Shown piece after piece: positions 1-8,438 of a stretch of 43,453 bases of DNA. The position numbers were made by a program, and so were the translations under genes. Origin of the DNA: Chloroflexota bacterium (lineage in GTDB: Bacteria; Chloroflexota; Ktedonobacteria; Ktedonobacterales; JACDGC01); assembly GCA_021778805.1 (NCBI GenBank), contig JAJYBV010000020.1, positions 1-43,453 of the forward strand, read 5' to 3'. Numbering within the stretch: position 1 is the stretch's first letter; every line of letters begins with the position of its first letter. The notes beneath the pieces were generated by a model. That model had not been told where the DNA came from and ran no database searches. It saw nothing but the letters and a program-made list of their open reading frames with translations.

Positions 1-673
1 ATCCAAAGCGACTCACCTGAATCACTTTGCTCTCAAAACAAAGCTCTATCTCAAAGCTCTGCAATCCAGTTTGTCTGAACTTCGATCTCTCAAAACCTCC
101 TGTGCGATTGATTGTGCGTAAGGTGAGATAATAATTTGGGTTTCCAACCGGCAGTGCGCGATATACACCATAACCAATAGCTAATACAGCAATAACTGCT
201 ATAATAATAAGCCGTATTTTGGTGGCGTTTCTTCGTGTAACCGAAGCCCGCGATCTTGGCGCTGCTCCTGCAGGAGCAGATTGCAAAGCCGGCGCAATCG
301 GCTTAGGAAGTGGTTGAGATAACTGCCTTACATAGCCAGCCAGAGTATCCGCAGTTTGCGGAGAATACAAAATCGGCTGAAAGGTCCATGGGCCGTTAGG
401 CAAATTCATCTGCTCTAATAAAACTGCTACCAATCCACCGCGGCGCGCTCCCGCTGCTGTAACTGCGGCAACAACTGCAGGGTCATTCCAAGTTTTATTA
501 TTTAAAATAACAACACAAAGCGCGCTTTGCGCGGCATACATTTGTGCGCTGTTGGCGTCTGTAGCTACTACAGTTTGCATGCCTCTGGAAGAAAGCTCAC
601 TTTCTAAAAATGATAATTCCGGCTGATTTGGCGCTGAAACCAGCAGTACATTCGATTGGGATAGCTGTGTCAC
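1..673 (-). CDS. Single-pass membrane protein with N-terminal TIR-like/receiver-like fold, partial (C-terminus outside window)
   Basis: I read 224 open codons with no stop before the window edge, so the gene is cut. The GTG start at 673 is chosen because AGGAG lies 7 bases upstream. The first ~110 residues alternate short hydrophobic strands and helices (NVLLVSAPN near residue 8, then an SRGMQTVVA strand and a CVVILNNKTW strand). This resembles a flavodoxin-like alpha/beta fold such as TIR or a receiver, without a diagnostic motif. A Pro/Ala-rich linker (about 120-140) and a basic stretch follow, then one clear membrane segment (about 153-170, rich in Ile/Val/Ala). The topology suggests the N-domain is cytoplasmic. 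It lies 244 bases downstream of the ABC-2 exporter genes on the same strand. I do not recognise the family. The last ~35 residues before the edge are low in complexity and should be treated cautiously. Confidence 0.6.
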   Translation of the reverse strand, partial: MTQLSQSNVLLVSAPNQPELSFLESELSSRGMQTVVATDANSAQMYAAQSALCVVILNNKTWNDPAVVAAVTAAGARRGGLVAVLLEQMNLPNGPWTFQPILYSPQTADTLAGYVRQLSQPLPKPIAPALQSAPAGAAPRSRASVTRRNATKIRLIIIAVIAVLAIGYGVYRALPVGNPNYYLTLRTINRTGGFERSKFRQTGLQSFEIELCFESKVIQVSRFG

Positions 674-695
674 AACTTTTCTCCTTTTTAAATAC

Positions 696-724
696 AGCGG
701 AACATTATTCACAAATATTCCGCT
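696..724 (-). promoter_or_regulatory. Leader hairpin just upstream of the partial membrane-protein gene
   Basis: A 7-bp inverted repeat (AGCGGAA at 696-702, TTCCGCT at 718-724) with extra inner A/T pairing lies 23 bases before the GTG start and directly upstream of the ribosome binding site. It could be an operator or an mRNA structure affecting translation. There is no U-run, so a terminator is unlikely. Confidence 0.35.
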
Positions 725-917
725 CAACCAATTACAATCCAAAAACTAATGAACGCTTGAACTGCGTTTTAAAACGAAAATTGCTCAGCCGGAAATAACA
801 GGAATAACCGGCAGCACTTAGGCAACTTACCTATGTTCACTTACAGTAGTTTTCTTTGTACCTGCATCATTGCGCGTAAACGCTGTATTTCCCAAAACAA
901 AGATGAAAGCAAAAGCG

Positions 918-1784
918 TTAATTTCCCGTAGCGCGATCCAATTGTCCGCGTTCTTTTGCAAAATGTTCACATATATAATACGCAATTACAGCTATGGTTG
1001 TCACCAAAATAGTAGTAATTATTTGAATTAACAGCGTTACTGCCCAACTGGAAGGCATACCCGGAGAGGAATAACCCAAAACTGAACGGCGGGTTAACTC
1101 TATCCAATAGGTTAACGGTATAACTAACGAAATATCTCTCAGAAATCCCGGCAAAATGGTAATTGGAAAAATTGCGCCGGTTACTAGATAGAGCGCGCCG
1201 GAAATTGCTGTAGACATATCCCATGCGCCGCGTTTCAATACTAACGCCAGGCCGGCAAAGGCAACGCCAAAACCTATCAGGCTAACAAACCCAATCAGCA
1301 TAGTTACGAGCAGCAATAGATAATTGACACTGACGATATGAATCGGAATTTTAAGAAACACCACACCAATGCTCAGGGTAACAGTAAAAGCAACTGCAGC
1401 CATCAAAATACGCGGCGTGGCGCGGCCGATAAGAAAAGTAATAAACCGATGCGGAGCGATATACACATATTTCAGCATGGCGTATTCTTCACGGTCGCTT
1501 AAAACTGTTCGAGGAAACTCTCCCATTACCGTATCAACAAATGCCCAAGTGGCCGACCCAACAATTAAGTAACCTAATATCGTCGGGTTAGATCTGCCGC
1601 CGCTGACTATTTGGTACATAAACACCAGCACCAGCGCGGCGGAAATTGGCTTACCCAATATATACAAAGTAAACAGCCATGGATTCGTCCAATTGCCGCG
1701 AGTTTGCCATTCCAGCCAAACCGCAGCGCGAAGCGAATTTAGCAAACCGTAAGAATTACGATTTTTCTGTTCAGTTATTGCCAT
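918..1784 (-). CDS. ABC-2 type exporter permease (second subunit)
   Basis: This 288-residue membrane protein has about six hydrophobic segments, typical of ABC-2 (DrrB/NodJ-like) permeases that pair with a DrrA-type ATPase to export lipids, antibiotics or polysaccharides. An open frame extends upstream to 2075, but that part is only the shadow of the overlapping upstream permease. The start is therefore placed at the ATG at 1784 (MAITEQKNRN), which overlaps the previous stop by 10 bases, indicating translational coupling. A GGAG lies upstream, somewhat far from the start. A cytoplasmic N-terminus (WLEWQTRGNWTNPW) precedes the first membrane span. With the adjacent permease and ATPase it forms a heterodimeric exporter. 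The substrate cannot be told from the sequence. Confidence 0.85.
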   Translation of the reverse strand: MAITEQKNRNSYGLLNSLRAAVWLEWQTRGNWTNPWLFTLYILGKPISAALVLVFMYQIVSGGRSNPTILGYLIVGSATWAFVDTVMGEFPRTVLSDREEYAMLKYVYIAPHRFITFLIGRATPRILMAAVAFTVTLSIGVVFLKIPIHIVSVNYLLLLVTMLIGFVSLIGFGVAFAGLALVLKRGAWDMSTAISGALYLVTGAIFPITILPGFLRDISLVIPLTYWIELTRRSVLGYSSPGMPSSWAVTLLIQIITTILVTTIAVIAYYICEHFAKERGQLDRATGN

Positions 1785-2626
1785 TTTAAGGATAATCTCC
1801 CCTCTATTTTGGCTAATTTCTCGATATATGTCAGTGACCAAGAGGCCCCCACTAAAAATAGCAGCGCTAAAACTCCTAAAATGGCAATTTCTATTCCCGG
1901 AGGCAGAAATGACTGACCTAATTGCGGAAACAACATTTGCCGCATACCATCTAAACCAAGCGTTAGCGGAATAACTGACGCTAAACCGCCGATAATACCG
2001 CCAAGCGCGCGCACCGGAAAGTAAAAACCGGTTATTAAAGATATCGGGTCCTGCATAACTTCCTGAATTGCCCACACTTCGCGGTTATACATAAGATACA
2101 AACTGGAAAGCATCGAGCCTAATCCATACAGCGCCACCATTGTAAGGATGAAAATAAGAATCAGCAGCGGCGCCGAAACTATTTGATAAGTAACACCAAA
2201 AATCAGCGAACCAATCAGTAAAATAACTATCGACCTGAATAATGTAGCTACCATACCGCCAAACGCCATACCTGCTAATATCCACAGCATGGATGAAGGA
2301 GCCATAAGGTACAGCTCTAAATTGCCTGTTTGTCTTTCCCAATGCAACTGACCGGCCATAGACCACAATACATTTGTCCAAAACGCCAGCATTGCGCCGC
2401 CTAATACAACAAACCCGGTATATTGCGGCCGGCCCAGCGACTTATACACAAACCCAAAGGCAATAACTTGTAAAACGGGCAGCGCCACTTCATAAAAAAC
2501 CCAATCTGGTTCCCGCGCGGCAGAAACAATGCGTGGATACGCCCGCCCGATGAGTGTTCGCCAGCCTAAGCGCAGCGATTCACGCCACTGAGAGGTTTTT
2601 AAGTTTTGCTGTTGTGCTGGTTCCAT
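1775..2626 (-). CDS. ABC-2 type exporter permease (first subunit)
   Basis: A 283-residue integral membrane protein with about six transmembrane stretches. It has an amphipathic N-terminus (residues 1-40) and the ABC-2 core between residues ~40 and 260, including the polar NLELYLMAPSS stretch typical of the family before the middle spans. It starts only 2 bases after the ATPase stop and overlaps the next permease by 10 bases, so the three genes are one operon. It is homologous in layout to the neighbouring 288-residue permease, suggesting a heterodimeric pore. No substrate-specific feature is visible. Confidence 0.87.
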   Translation of the reverse strand: MEPAQQQNLKTSQWRESLRLGWRTLIGRAYPRIVSAAREPDWVFYEVALPVLQVIAFGFVYKSLGRPQYTGFVVLGGAMLAFWTNVLWSMAGQLHWERQTGNLELYLMAPSSMLWILAGMAFGGMVATLFRSIVILLIGSLIFGVTYQIVSAPLLILIFILTMVALYGLGSMLSSLYLMYNREVWAIQEVMQDPISLITGFYFPVRALGGIIGGLASVIPLTLGLDGMRQMLFPQLGQSFLPPGIEIAILGVLALLFLVGASWSLTYIEKLAKIEGRLSLKWQ

Positions 2627-2628
2627 AT

Positions 2629-3678
2629 TTATTTCTCCTCATCCTCACCGGCAGACTTCTCATCATCAGCGGTTCCAACCAACCGCATAAAAACTTCTTC
2701 CAGTGTCGGTTCAATGCGCCGCAAAGTCAGCACATGGCCGCCGGCGCTGCTAATGGTTTGCATTGCCGAGGTAATATATTCCTCATTTTCCAGCGCAATT
2801 TGCACTGAAACTTTGCCCTTTTGATGCATGGACTGTGCGCTGACGACACCCCGAGATTGCTTCAATTCCTCTTCAAACGCCGGCGCCCATTCCGCTAATT
2901 CAAATTGAAAGCGCGCATGTTCCTGCAGACCTTTCTTCAAATCATCAGTTTCGCCTTGCGCTACAATTTGTCCGTGGTTGATGATGGCTACACGGTCACA
3001 CAATTCATCAGCCTCGAACATATAATGCGTAGTTAACAGCACTGTTCGGCCCCGTTGTTCCTGCATCCAAGATCGCACATAATTGCGAACGATGCGCGAA
3101 GCTTCAACATCCAAACCAACAGTCGGTTCATCTAAAAATAGGATTTCCGGATCAGAGACCAAAGCGCGGCACAAGTTCATTCGCTGCCGCATGCCGGTAG
3201 AAAGCGCATACACTTTTTGATTTGCCTGATCGCCCAAGCCGACAGCTTCCAGAAGCTGATCGATTTTTTTATGCGCGGCTTGTGAAGGAACGCCATAAAA
3301 TTGCGCAAACATCCATAATTGTTCGCGCACAGTAAGAATGCCATAGCCGGATTGTTCGCCGCCGCTTACCATGGCAATTTTTTTGCGGATAGGAATAACA
3401 TATTTATTCACATCTAATCCATCAACATAGGCTTCACCGGAAGTGGGAGCCAATAATGTTGTTAAAATTTTGATAAGCGTTGTTTTACCGGCGCCATTTC
3501 TGCCAAGTAAGCCAAAAAGTTCGCCTTTTTGTATTGTTAAACTAACGCCATCCAGCGCCGTTACCGATTTGCCGGCTTTTTGGCCGCCAAATGTAAAACC
3601 ACTGCGCGATTTATATACTCTGCGCACATCTATGGTTTGAATTGCCGGAGAGTCGGCGTGCATATGAGCTGCGGTCAT
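2629..3678 (-). CDS. ABC-2 exporter ATP-binding protein (DrrA-like)
   Basis: The first gene of the exporter operon, 349 residues. It energises the two downstream permeases. Walker A GRNGAGKT is at residues 59-66, the ABC signature LSTGMRQ at 159-165, Walker B ILFLDEP at 179-185 and the switch histidine in TTH near 218. A C-terminal extension (about 250-349) resembles the accessory domain of DrrA/CcmA-type exporters. The open frame continues upstream to 3852, but the ATG at 3678 is preferred because GGAGG sits 9 bases upstream and the preceding 58 residues look non-coding. Substrate is unknown; drug or lipid/polysaccharide export are the usual family roles. Confidence 0.9.
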   Translation of the reverse strand: MTAAHMHADSPAIQTIDVRRVYKSRSGFTFGGQKAGKSVTALDGVSLTIQKGELFGLLGRNGAGKTTLIKILTTLLAPTSGEAYVDGLDVNKYVIPIRKKIAMVSGGEQSGYGILTVREQLWMFAQFYGVPSQAAHKKIDQLLEAVGLGDQANQKVYALSTGMRQRMNLCRALVSDPEILFLDEPTVGLDVEASRIVRNYVRSWMQEQRGRTVLLTTHYMFEADELCDRVAIINHGQIVAQGETDDLKKGLQEHARFQFELAEWAPAFEEELKQSRGVVSAQSMHQKGKVSVQIALENEEYITSAMQTISSAGGHVLTLRRIEPTLEEVFMRLVGTADDEKSAGEDEEK

Positions 3679-4322
3679 GTAAAAGTGCCTCCGAAATACG
3701 TCATCTAAAAATTGGGGAAACGCAAGCGTTTCACTGCCAAAACATACTTTCTGCAATTGCGCATAGTTATGTGGCGCATTATTTATGGGTGTACAGATTT
3801 TCAGCCAAGATGGACTGCGTTTTATCCGCAAAACAGTATTTTTGGCGCACAAATAAGTTGCAAAGGACTAAATTTCTGCAAAAAATACTTAATCACAAGT
3901 TTTTGGACAAAGCGCAGGTTATATCTCAAAAAGACAAGAGCAATCTTGCGTTGCAATGTTAACCTATACGCAATAAAAGTACTGGCTTCATTTTCGTTTT
4001 GCGACGAAAAATAAAAACGGTTTAGTTGGTGGGGGAAAAGAGAAGCGACCCCACAGTATGATTTTTAAGCGCATTGAAGAATATTTTCTGAACAGATCTT
4101 CGTTTTACCATCTGCTAGGACGCCCCTTTCTGTAAAAATGAGGAATTATAATTGCTAATAATAGCATACAATATTTGTATGCTATCTGTCAAACATGCGG
4201 CAAAAATTTAGAATATCTCTGGTATCCTCTAATCCGATCCACTTTGCCTATGTTTCAATAGTTTCAAATTGATGAGACAAGCTGAATTTATAGCCCATGG
4301 ACATATGGACTATACATATCGA
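3679..4322. other. Intergenic region between the exporter and kdp operons
   Basis: About 640 bases with no convincing gene. Two overlapping plus-strand open frames (3642-3962 and 3712-4014) have no ribosome binding site and odd composition. The stretch must hold the exporter promoter and the end of the kdp transcript, but no consensus promoter stood out. The one clear element is the palindrome at 4161-4185. Confidence 0.5.
4161..4185. promoter_or_regulatory. Perfect 11-bp inverted repeat (operator or AT-rich terminator)
   Basis: ATAGCATACAA at 4161-4171 and its exact complement at 4175-4185 are separated by TAT. It lies about 140 bases past the kdpD stop and 480 bases upstream of the exporter start. 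The compact 25-bp dyad is typical of a dimeric repressor site. As an RNA hairpin it could also end kdp transcription, but no good U-tract follows on either strand. Confidence 0.45.
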
Positions 4323-5531
4323 TTAATATGAATATGGAACAATATGAATATCTGCGCCGGTTGGAAGCCGCAGCAATTGATTGACAACAGAACCCCATCT
4401 AAGCTCTTCCCATTTAGTTTTCATTGGCTGCCCAATAACAATTTGGGTTACATGCTGCTCACGTGCGGTTTCCGCTAATTTTTTGGCAATATTTTTACCT
4501 TGAAGATGAATCACTTCAATTTTAAGTTCTTCGGCTAAATGAATAGCGTCTTTAAGAAAATTCCTCTCCGTCTCGGAATAATAATCCTTATTTTCAATAG
4601 TTACAGCAATAATTGGCGCTTTCAATCCATGCGCTAATCGCCAGCCAACTCGAAGCAGTTGCTTTGATCGCTGACGGCCATCAAAAGCGACCATAACTCG
4701 TTCCGTTGCAGTTCGCCCCCAAGCAGAAATATAGTTACAATCATGTCCTCGGGTCAGCATTTCCAATTGTTCTTCTGTCTTTGCAGCAACACAGCGCAAG
4801 GCTAGTTCACGCAAAGCAGTAAGATTACTAAGTTTAAAATATTGTTGCAATGCTTGATTTACTCGATCCAGTGGATATATATTTCCATGACGCATGCGCG
4901 AGCGCAAGGCATCCGGTGTAATATCGATCAATTCAACTTCATCAGCTTTATCCAGAAAAAGATCGGGCAATGTCTCGCGTTGTCGTATGCCTGTAATTGA
5001 TGCAATAATATCATTCAAACTTTCTAGATGTTGTATATTCAAGGTTGTAATCACAGTTATTCCTGTTTGAAGCAGTGCTTCAACATCTTGATATCGCTTT
5101 GAATGATACAATCCTAATGCATTTGTATGAGCTAATTCATCAATCAGTACAACTTGAGGATGACGTTTTATAATTGCATCAAAATCCAGTTCCTGTAATA
5201 ATATTCCCCGGTAAGGAACGGATTTGCGCGGAATAATTTCTAAATCACGGATTTGTTCTTCTGTTATTGGACGATGATGTGTTTCAACATAGCCTATTAC
5301 AACATCCGCGCCGCGAGATTTGCGACGATGACCTTCATTAAGCATTGCATAGGTTTTTCCGACACCGGGAGCCATTCCTAAATAAATCCGCAATCTTCCC
5401 CGCTTAGGCGCAAATAAAGAAATATCACAGCTTTCACCGCCAGAAGGTGCAGGGGAACTACGTAAGTGATACAAATCCAATAATTCTTCCGGATTTGGCC
5501 GGAGATCTTCGTTTTGAGAAGAAGAACTCAT
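4323..5531 (-). CDS. kdpD: KdpD N-terminal sensory half: KdpD domain plus universal-stress-protein domain, no kinase
   Basis: This encodes only the cytoplasmic N-terminal half of the potassium sensor KdpD (402 residues against roughly 900 for full-length KdpD). The Walker A motif GMAPGVGKT is at residues 52-60 and the Walker B-like LIDELAHTN near 129-137, both hallmarks of the KdpD_N domain. Residues ~250-400 are a USP-like domain (RVMVAFDG start, IVIGQP near the end). The four membrane spans, HisKA and ATPase domains are absent here but are supplied by the gene at 11422-13125. The usual Ser-rich pattern at the start of the KdpD USP domain, linked to c-di-AMP binding in Staphylococcus, is not obvious. 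The start is ATG at 5531 (GGCAGGG upstream); a GTG at 5546 is the alternative. It follows kdpC by 20 bases. Confidence 0.88.
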   Translation of the reverse strand: MSSSSQNEDLRPNPEELLDLYHLRSSPAPSGGESCDISLFAPKRGRLRIYLGMAPGVGKTYAMLNEGHRRKSRGADVVIGYVETHHRPITEEQIRDLEIIPRKSVPYRGILLQELDFDAIIKRHPQVVLIDELAHTNALGLYHSKRYQDVEALLQTGITVITTLNIQHLESLNDIIASITGIRQRETLPDLFLDKADEVELIDITPDALRSRMRHGNIYPLDRVNQALQQYFKLSNLTALRELALRCVAAKTEEQLEMLTRGHDCNYISAWGRTATERVMVAFDGRQRSKQLLRVGWRLAHGLKAPIIAVTIENKDYYSETERNFLKDAIHLAEELKIEVIHLQGKNIAKKLAETAREQHVTQIVIGQPMKTKWEELRWGSVVNQLLRLPTGADIHIVPYSY

Positions 5532-5551
5532 ATAACCCTGCCTCACTGATA

Positions 5552-6238
5552 TTATTTATGCTGCGCCTGATCCAGCGCAAGGTTTAATTCAAGAACATTA
5601 ACATATGGTTCACCAAATATACCTAAAAATCGCCCATGAATATGCGCTTCAACAATTTGGCGAACTTGATTTTGTGTCATTCCTCGTGCTTTAGCTATGC
5701 GCGGTATCTGATAATATGCACCGGCAATTGAAATATCAGGATCTAAGCCGGAAGCAGAAGATGTAACAAGATCAATAGGTATTGGCGTATTTGCCGGCAC
5801 ATCAGGATTTTCTTTCTTTAACTCTGCAATATTGGTTTGTATTTCCAATTGTAAAGCAGAACTTGTCGGCCCATAGTTAGTTCCCGATGAATTTTCCGCG
5901 TTATATGGAGAAGGTGTTCCAAGCAAATTTGTAGTTGCTGATGGCCGGCCATGAAAATATTGCGGTTGAGTCCAATATTGTCCAATAATACTTGATGCAA
6001 TTGGTTTACCATTTTTATATACCAGCGAGCCATTTGCCTGACTTGGAAAAAGCGCTTGGGCCATTCCGGTAATGGCAAATGGATACACAAAACTGACCAG
6101 CGCTGCAATGAGAGCTGTCAATAGGATTGCCGGCCGTAAGTATTTTAAGGTGAAGCGCCAAACCAATGCCGCTAAAGGCGCAATTTTCTTTGATAAATTT
6201 TCTTTAAAATGAACCATTGCCGTATTCGCTTTCTTCAC
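5552..6238 (-). CDS. kdpC: Potassium-transporting ATPase KdpC subunit
   Basis: KdpC is the small periplasm-facing subunit that stabilises the KdpFABC potassium pump. It has one N-terminal membrane segment (about residues 35-60, LRPAILLTALIAALVSFVYP) followed by the extracytoplasmic domain with the conserved YWTQPQYFHGRPSATTN-type block and the SASGLDPDISIAGAYYQIPRIA block. At 228 residues it is longer than usual (about 190-200) because of an N-terminal extension. GTG at 6238 overlaps the kdpB stop codon by one base, arguing for coupled translation. An in-frame ATG at 6217 would give a more usual length; neither has a strong ribosome binding site. Confidence 0.93.
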   Translation of the reverse strand: MKKANTAMVHFKENLSKKIAPLAALVWRFTLKYLRPAILLTALIAALVSFVYPFAITGMAQALFPSQANGSLVYKNGKPIASSIIGQYWTQPQYFHGRPSATTNLLGTPSPYNAENSSGTNYGPTSSALQLEIQTNIAELKKENPDVPANTPIPIDLVTSSASGLDPDISIAGAYYQIPRIAKARGMTQNQVRQIVEAHIHGRFLGIFGEPYVNVLELNLALDQAQHK

Positions 6239-8421
6239 TAAGCTAAATGTAATAATTGTAGCAGCATATCAATGGCTTTAATGCCAATGAATGGAAGTAT
6301 AATGCCACCGGCGCCATAAATGAATAAATTGCGGCGCAGCAAAGCAGCAGCGCCAATTGGCAAATATTGCACACCTCGAAGCGCTATGGGAATGAGCGCA
6401 ATAATAATTAACGCATTAAAGATAACTGCCGATAAAATTGCGCTGCTCGGTGACGCTAAATGCATAATGTTAAGCGCTTGCAATTGTGGATATGTTGCCA
6501 CAAACACCGCAGGAATGATGGCAAAATATTTTGCTACATCGTTTGCAATGCTAAACGTTGTTAAGGCGCCTCTCGTTATCAGCAACTGTTTACCAACTTC
6601 AATAATTTCAATTAATTTTGTTGGATTAGAGTCAAGATCTATCATGTTTCCTGCCTCTTTTGCTGCTTGTGTGCCACTGTTCATTGCCACACCTACATCG
6701 GCCTGGGCAAGCGCCGGAGCATCGTTAGTGCCATCACCAGTCATAGCAACTAAGCGTCCGCCAGCTTGCTGTTCTTTTATAAGCTTCATCTTCGTTTCCG
6801 GTGTTGCTTGGGCAAGAAAATCATCAATACCTGCTTCATCAGCGATTGCTTTCGCGGTCAATGGATTATCACCGGTGATCATAATAGTGCGAATACCCAT
6901 TTTACGCATTTTCTCAAATCGCTGTTTCATCCCTTGTTTCACAATATCTTTCAGATAAATAACACCTAAAATTTGTGATACGTCAGCGCTCCTAGACACA
7001 GCTACAACAAGTGGTGTACCACCTGCGCTGGCAATACGCTCTACGATAGAATTCAAATCTGCAGGAATTGCCGCTTTTTGCTCCGTTGCCCAAGTGAGCA
7101 TGGCGTCTGATGCGCCTTTGCGAATTTGAACTTGGCGGCCATTCATTTCCAGGTCGACTCCACTCATTCGGGTTGATGCGCTAAAAGGTATAAAGGTTAT
7201 ATGTTCAACTTGTTTTTGTTCGTATTCAAGATGATACTTCTCGCGCGCTAGCAAAACAATAGAGCGGCCTTCAGGCGTTTCATCCGGAATTGAGGAAAGC
7301 ATTGCAGCGTTTGCAAGATCCGATTCAAGAATTCGATAAACGGGTATAAATTCGGCCGCCATGCGATTACCTAACGTAATTGTTCCCGTTTTATCTAACA
7401 GCAGCACATCAACATCACCGGCAGCCTCAACAGCTCGCCCACTCATTGCCAGTACATTCTGTTGAACTAACCGATCCATACCAGCGATCCCAATTGCCGA
7501 AAGCAGCCCGCCAATCGTCGTTGGAATCAAACAAACCAGTAAGGCAATAAGCGCTGTAATGGATACAGCATCGCCGGAATAGATTGCAAAAGGCTCTAGT
7601 GTAACAATTGCTAACAGAAAGATCATGGTAAGCACAGCAAGCAAGATATTCAGTGCGATTTCATTAGGAGTTTTTTGCCGATTCGCGCCTTCTACTAACG
7701 AAATCATGCGATCGAGAAATGTATCACCTGGATTCGTTGTAATTCGCACAATAATCCAGTCAGATAACACCCGCGTTCCACCAGTTACAGCCGAGCGATC
7801 TCCGCCGCTTTCGCGAATAACCGGCGCACTTTCACCGGTAATAGCCGATTCATCGACAGAAGCGACACCAGCCACGATTTCTCCGTCACTTGGCACTACG
7901 TCTCCTGTTTCTACCAGCACCAGATTATCTTTACGCAATTGAGTCGCTGCAATTAATGAAAACGGCGCATTGGAATGATATTCTGTTGTATCTGCTGAAA
8001 GCAGTTTAGCCGTAGCGGCTATACGAGTCTTTCGTAAAGACTCCGCCTGTGCTTTGCCACGTCCCTCTGCCATTGCTTCGGCAAAATTTGCAAATAGCAC
8101 TGTAAACCATAACCACGCAGCAACAGCAAAGACAAATCCGCGTTGATTGCTGAGTGAGGCGTCAAATAGTGAGCGAAAAAATTCAACACTGGTAATAACG
8201 CTTCCCACTTCAACGACAAACATAACAGGATTATGCGATTGAACACGTGGATCAAGTTTTTTGACGGCATCAATCAATGCGCGGCTAAGGATTTTTTTGG
8301 CAAAAAGTGAGGATTTTTGCCGATTTCGAATTGGCGCCTCTATTGTTCCACTCTGCTCAGTCTGCAGAGCAGAATCTTGAGATTTATCAGCCAAACTTTG
8401 TTGTTCTAAATACTGTTTCAT
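6238..8421 (-). CDS. kdpB: Potassium-transporting P-type ATPase KdpB subunit
   Basis: The catalytic P-type ATPase subunit of the high-affinity K+ pump, 727 residues. The phosphorylation motif DKTGT is at 343-347, the actuator motif TGES at 195-198, the KGAS nucleotide-binding motif near 475 and the GDGTNDAP hinge near 580. About seven membrane segments are present. An N-terminal extension of ~40 polar residues precedes the usual KdpB start. It lies 17 bases after kdpA and overlaps kdpC by one base. All catalytic motifs are intact, so it should be functional. Confidence 0.97.
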   Translation of the reverse strand: MKQYLEQQSLADKSQDSALQTEQSGTIEAPIRNRQKSSLFAKKILSRALIDAVKKLDPRVQSHNPVMFVVEVGSVITSVEFFRSLFDASLSNQRGFVFAVAAWLWFTVLFANFAEAMAEGRGKAQAESLRKTRIAATAKLLSADTTEYHSNAPFSLIAATQLRKDNLVLVETGDVVPSDGEIVAGVASVDESAITGESAPVIRESGGDRSAVTGGTRVLSDWIIVRITTNPGDTFLDRMISLVEGANRQKTPNEIALNILLAVLTMIFLLAIVTLEPFAIYSGDAVSITALIALLVCLIPTTIGGLLSAIGIAGMDRLVQQNVLAMSGRAVEAAGDVDVLLLDKTGTITLGNRMAAEFIPVYRILESDLANAAMLSSIPDETPEGRSIVLLAREKYHLEYEQKQVEHITFIPFSASTRMSGVDLEMNGRQVQIRKGASDAMLTWATEQKAAIPADLNSIVERIASAGGTPLVVAVSRSADVSQILGVIYLKDIVKQGMKQRFEKMRKMGIRTIMITGDNPLTAKAIADEAGIDDFLAQATPETKMKLIKEQQAGGRLVAMTGDGTNDAPALAQADVGVAMNSGTQAAKEAGNMIDLDSNPTKLIEIIEVGKQLLITRGALTTFSIANDVAKYFAIIPAVFVATYPQLQALNIMHLASPSSAILSAVIFNALIIIALIPIALRGVQYLPIGAAALLRRNLFIYGAGGIILPFIGIKAIDMLLQLLHLA

Positions 8422-8438
8422 AAAATACTACTTTCCCG

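Noticed and set aside
1785-2075. N-terminal extension of the second ABC-2 permease
   Set aside because: It is the alternative frame of the overlapping upstream permease and is polar and unlike ABC-2 proteins; the ATG at 1784 fits the family.
3642-4014. Plus-strand open frames in the kdp-exporter gap
   Set aside because: No ribosome binding site, no recognisable domain, Cys/Trp/Phe-rich random-looking composition.
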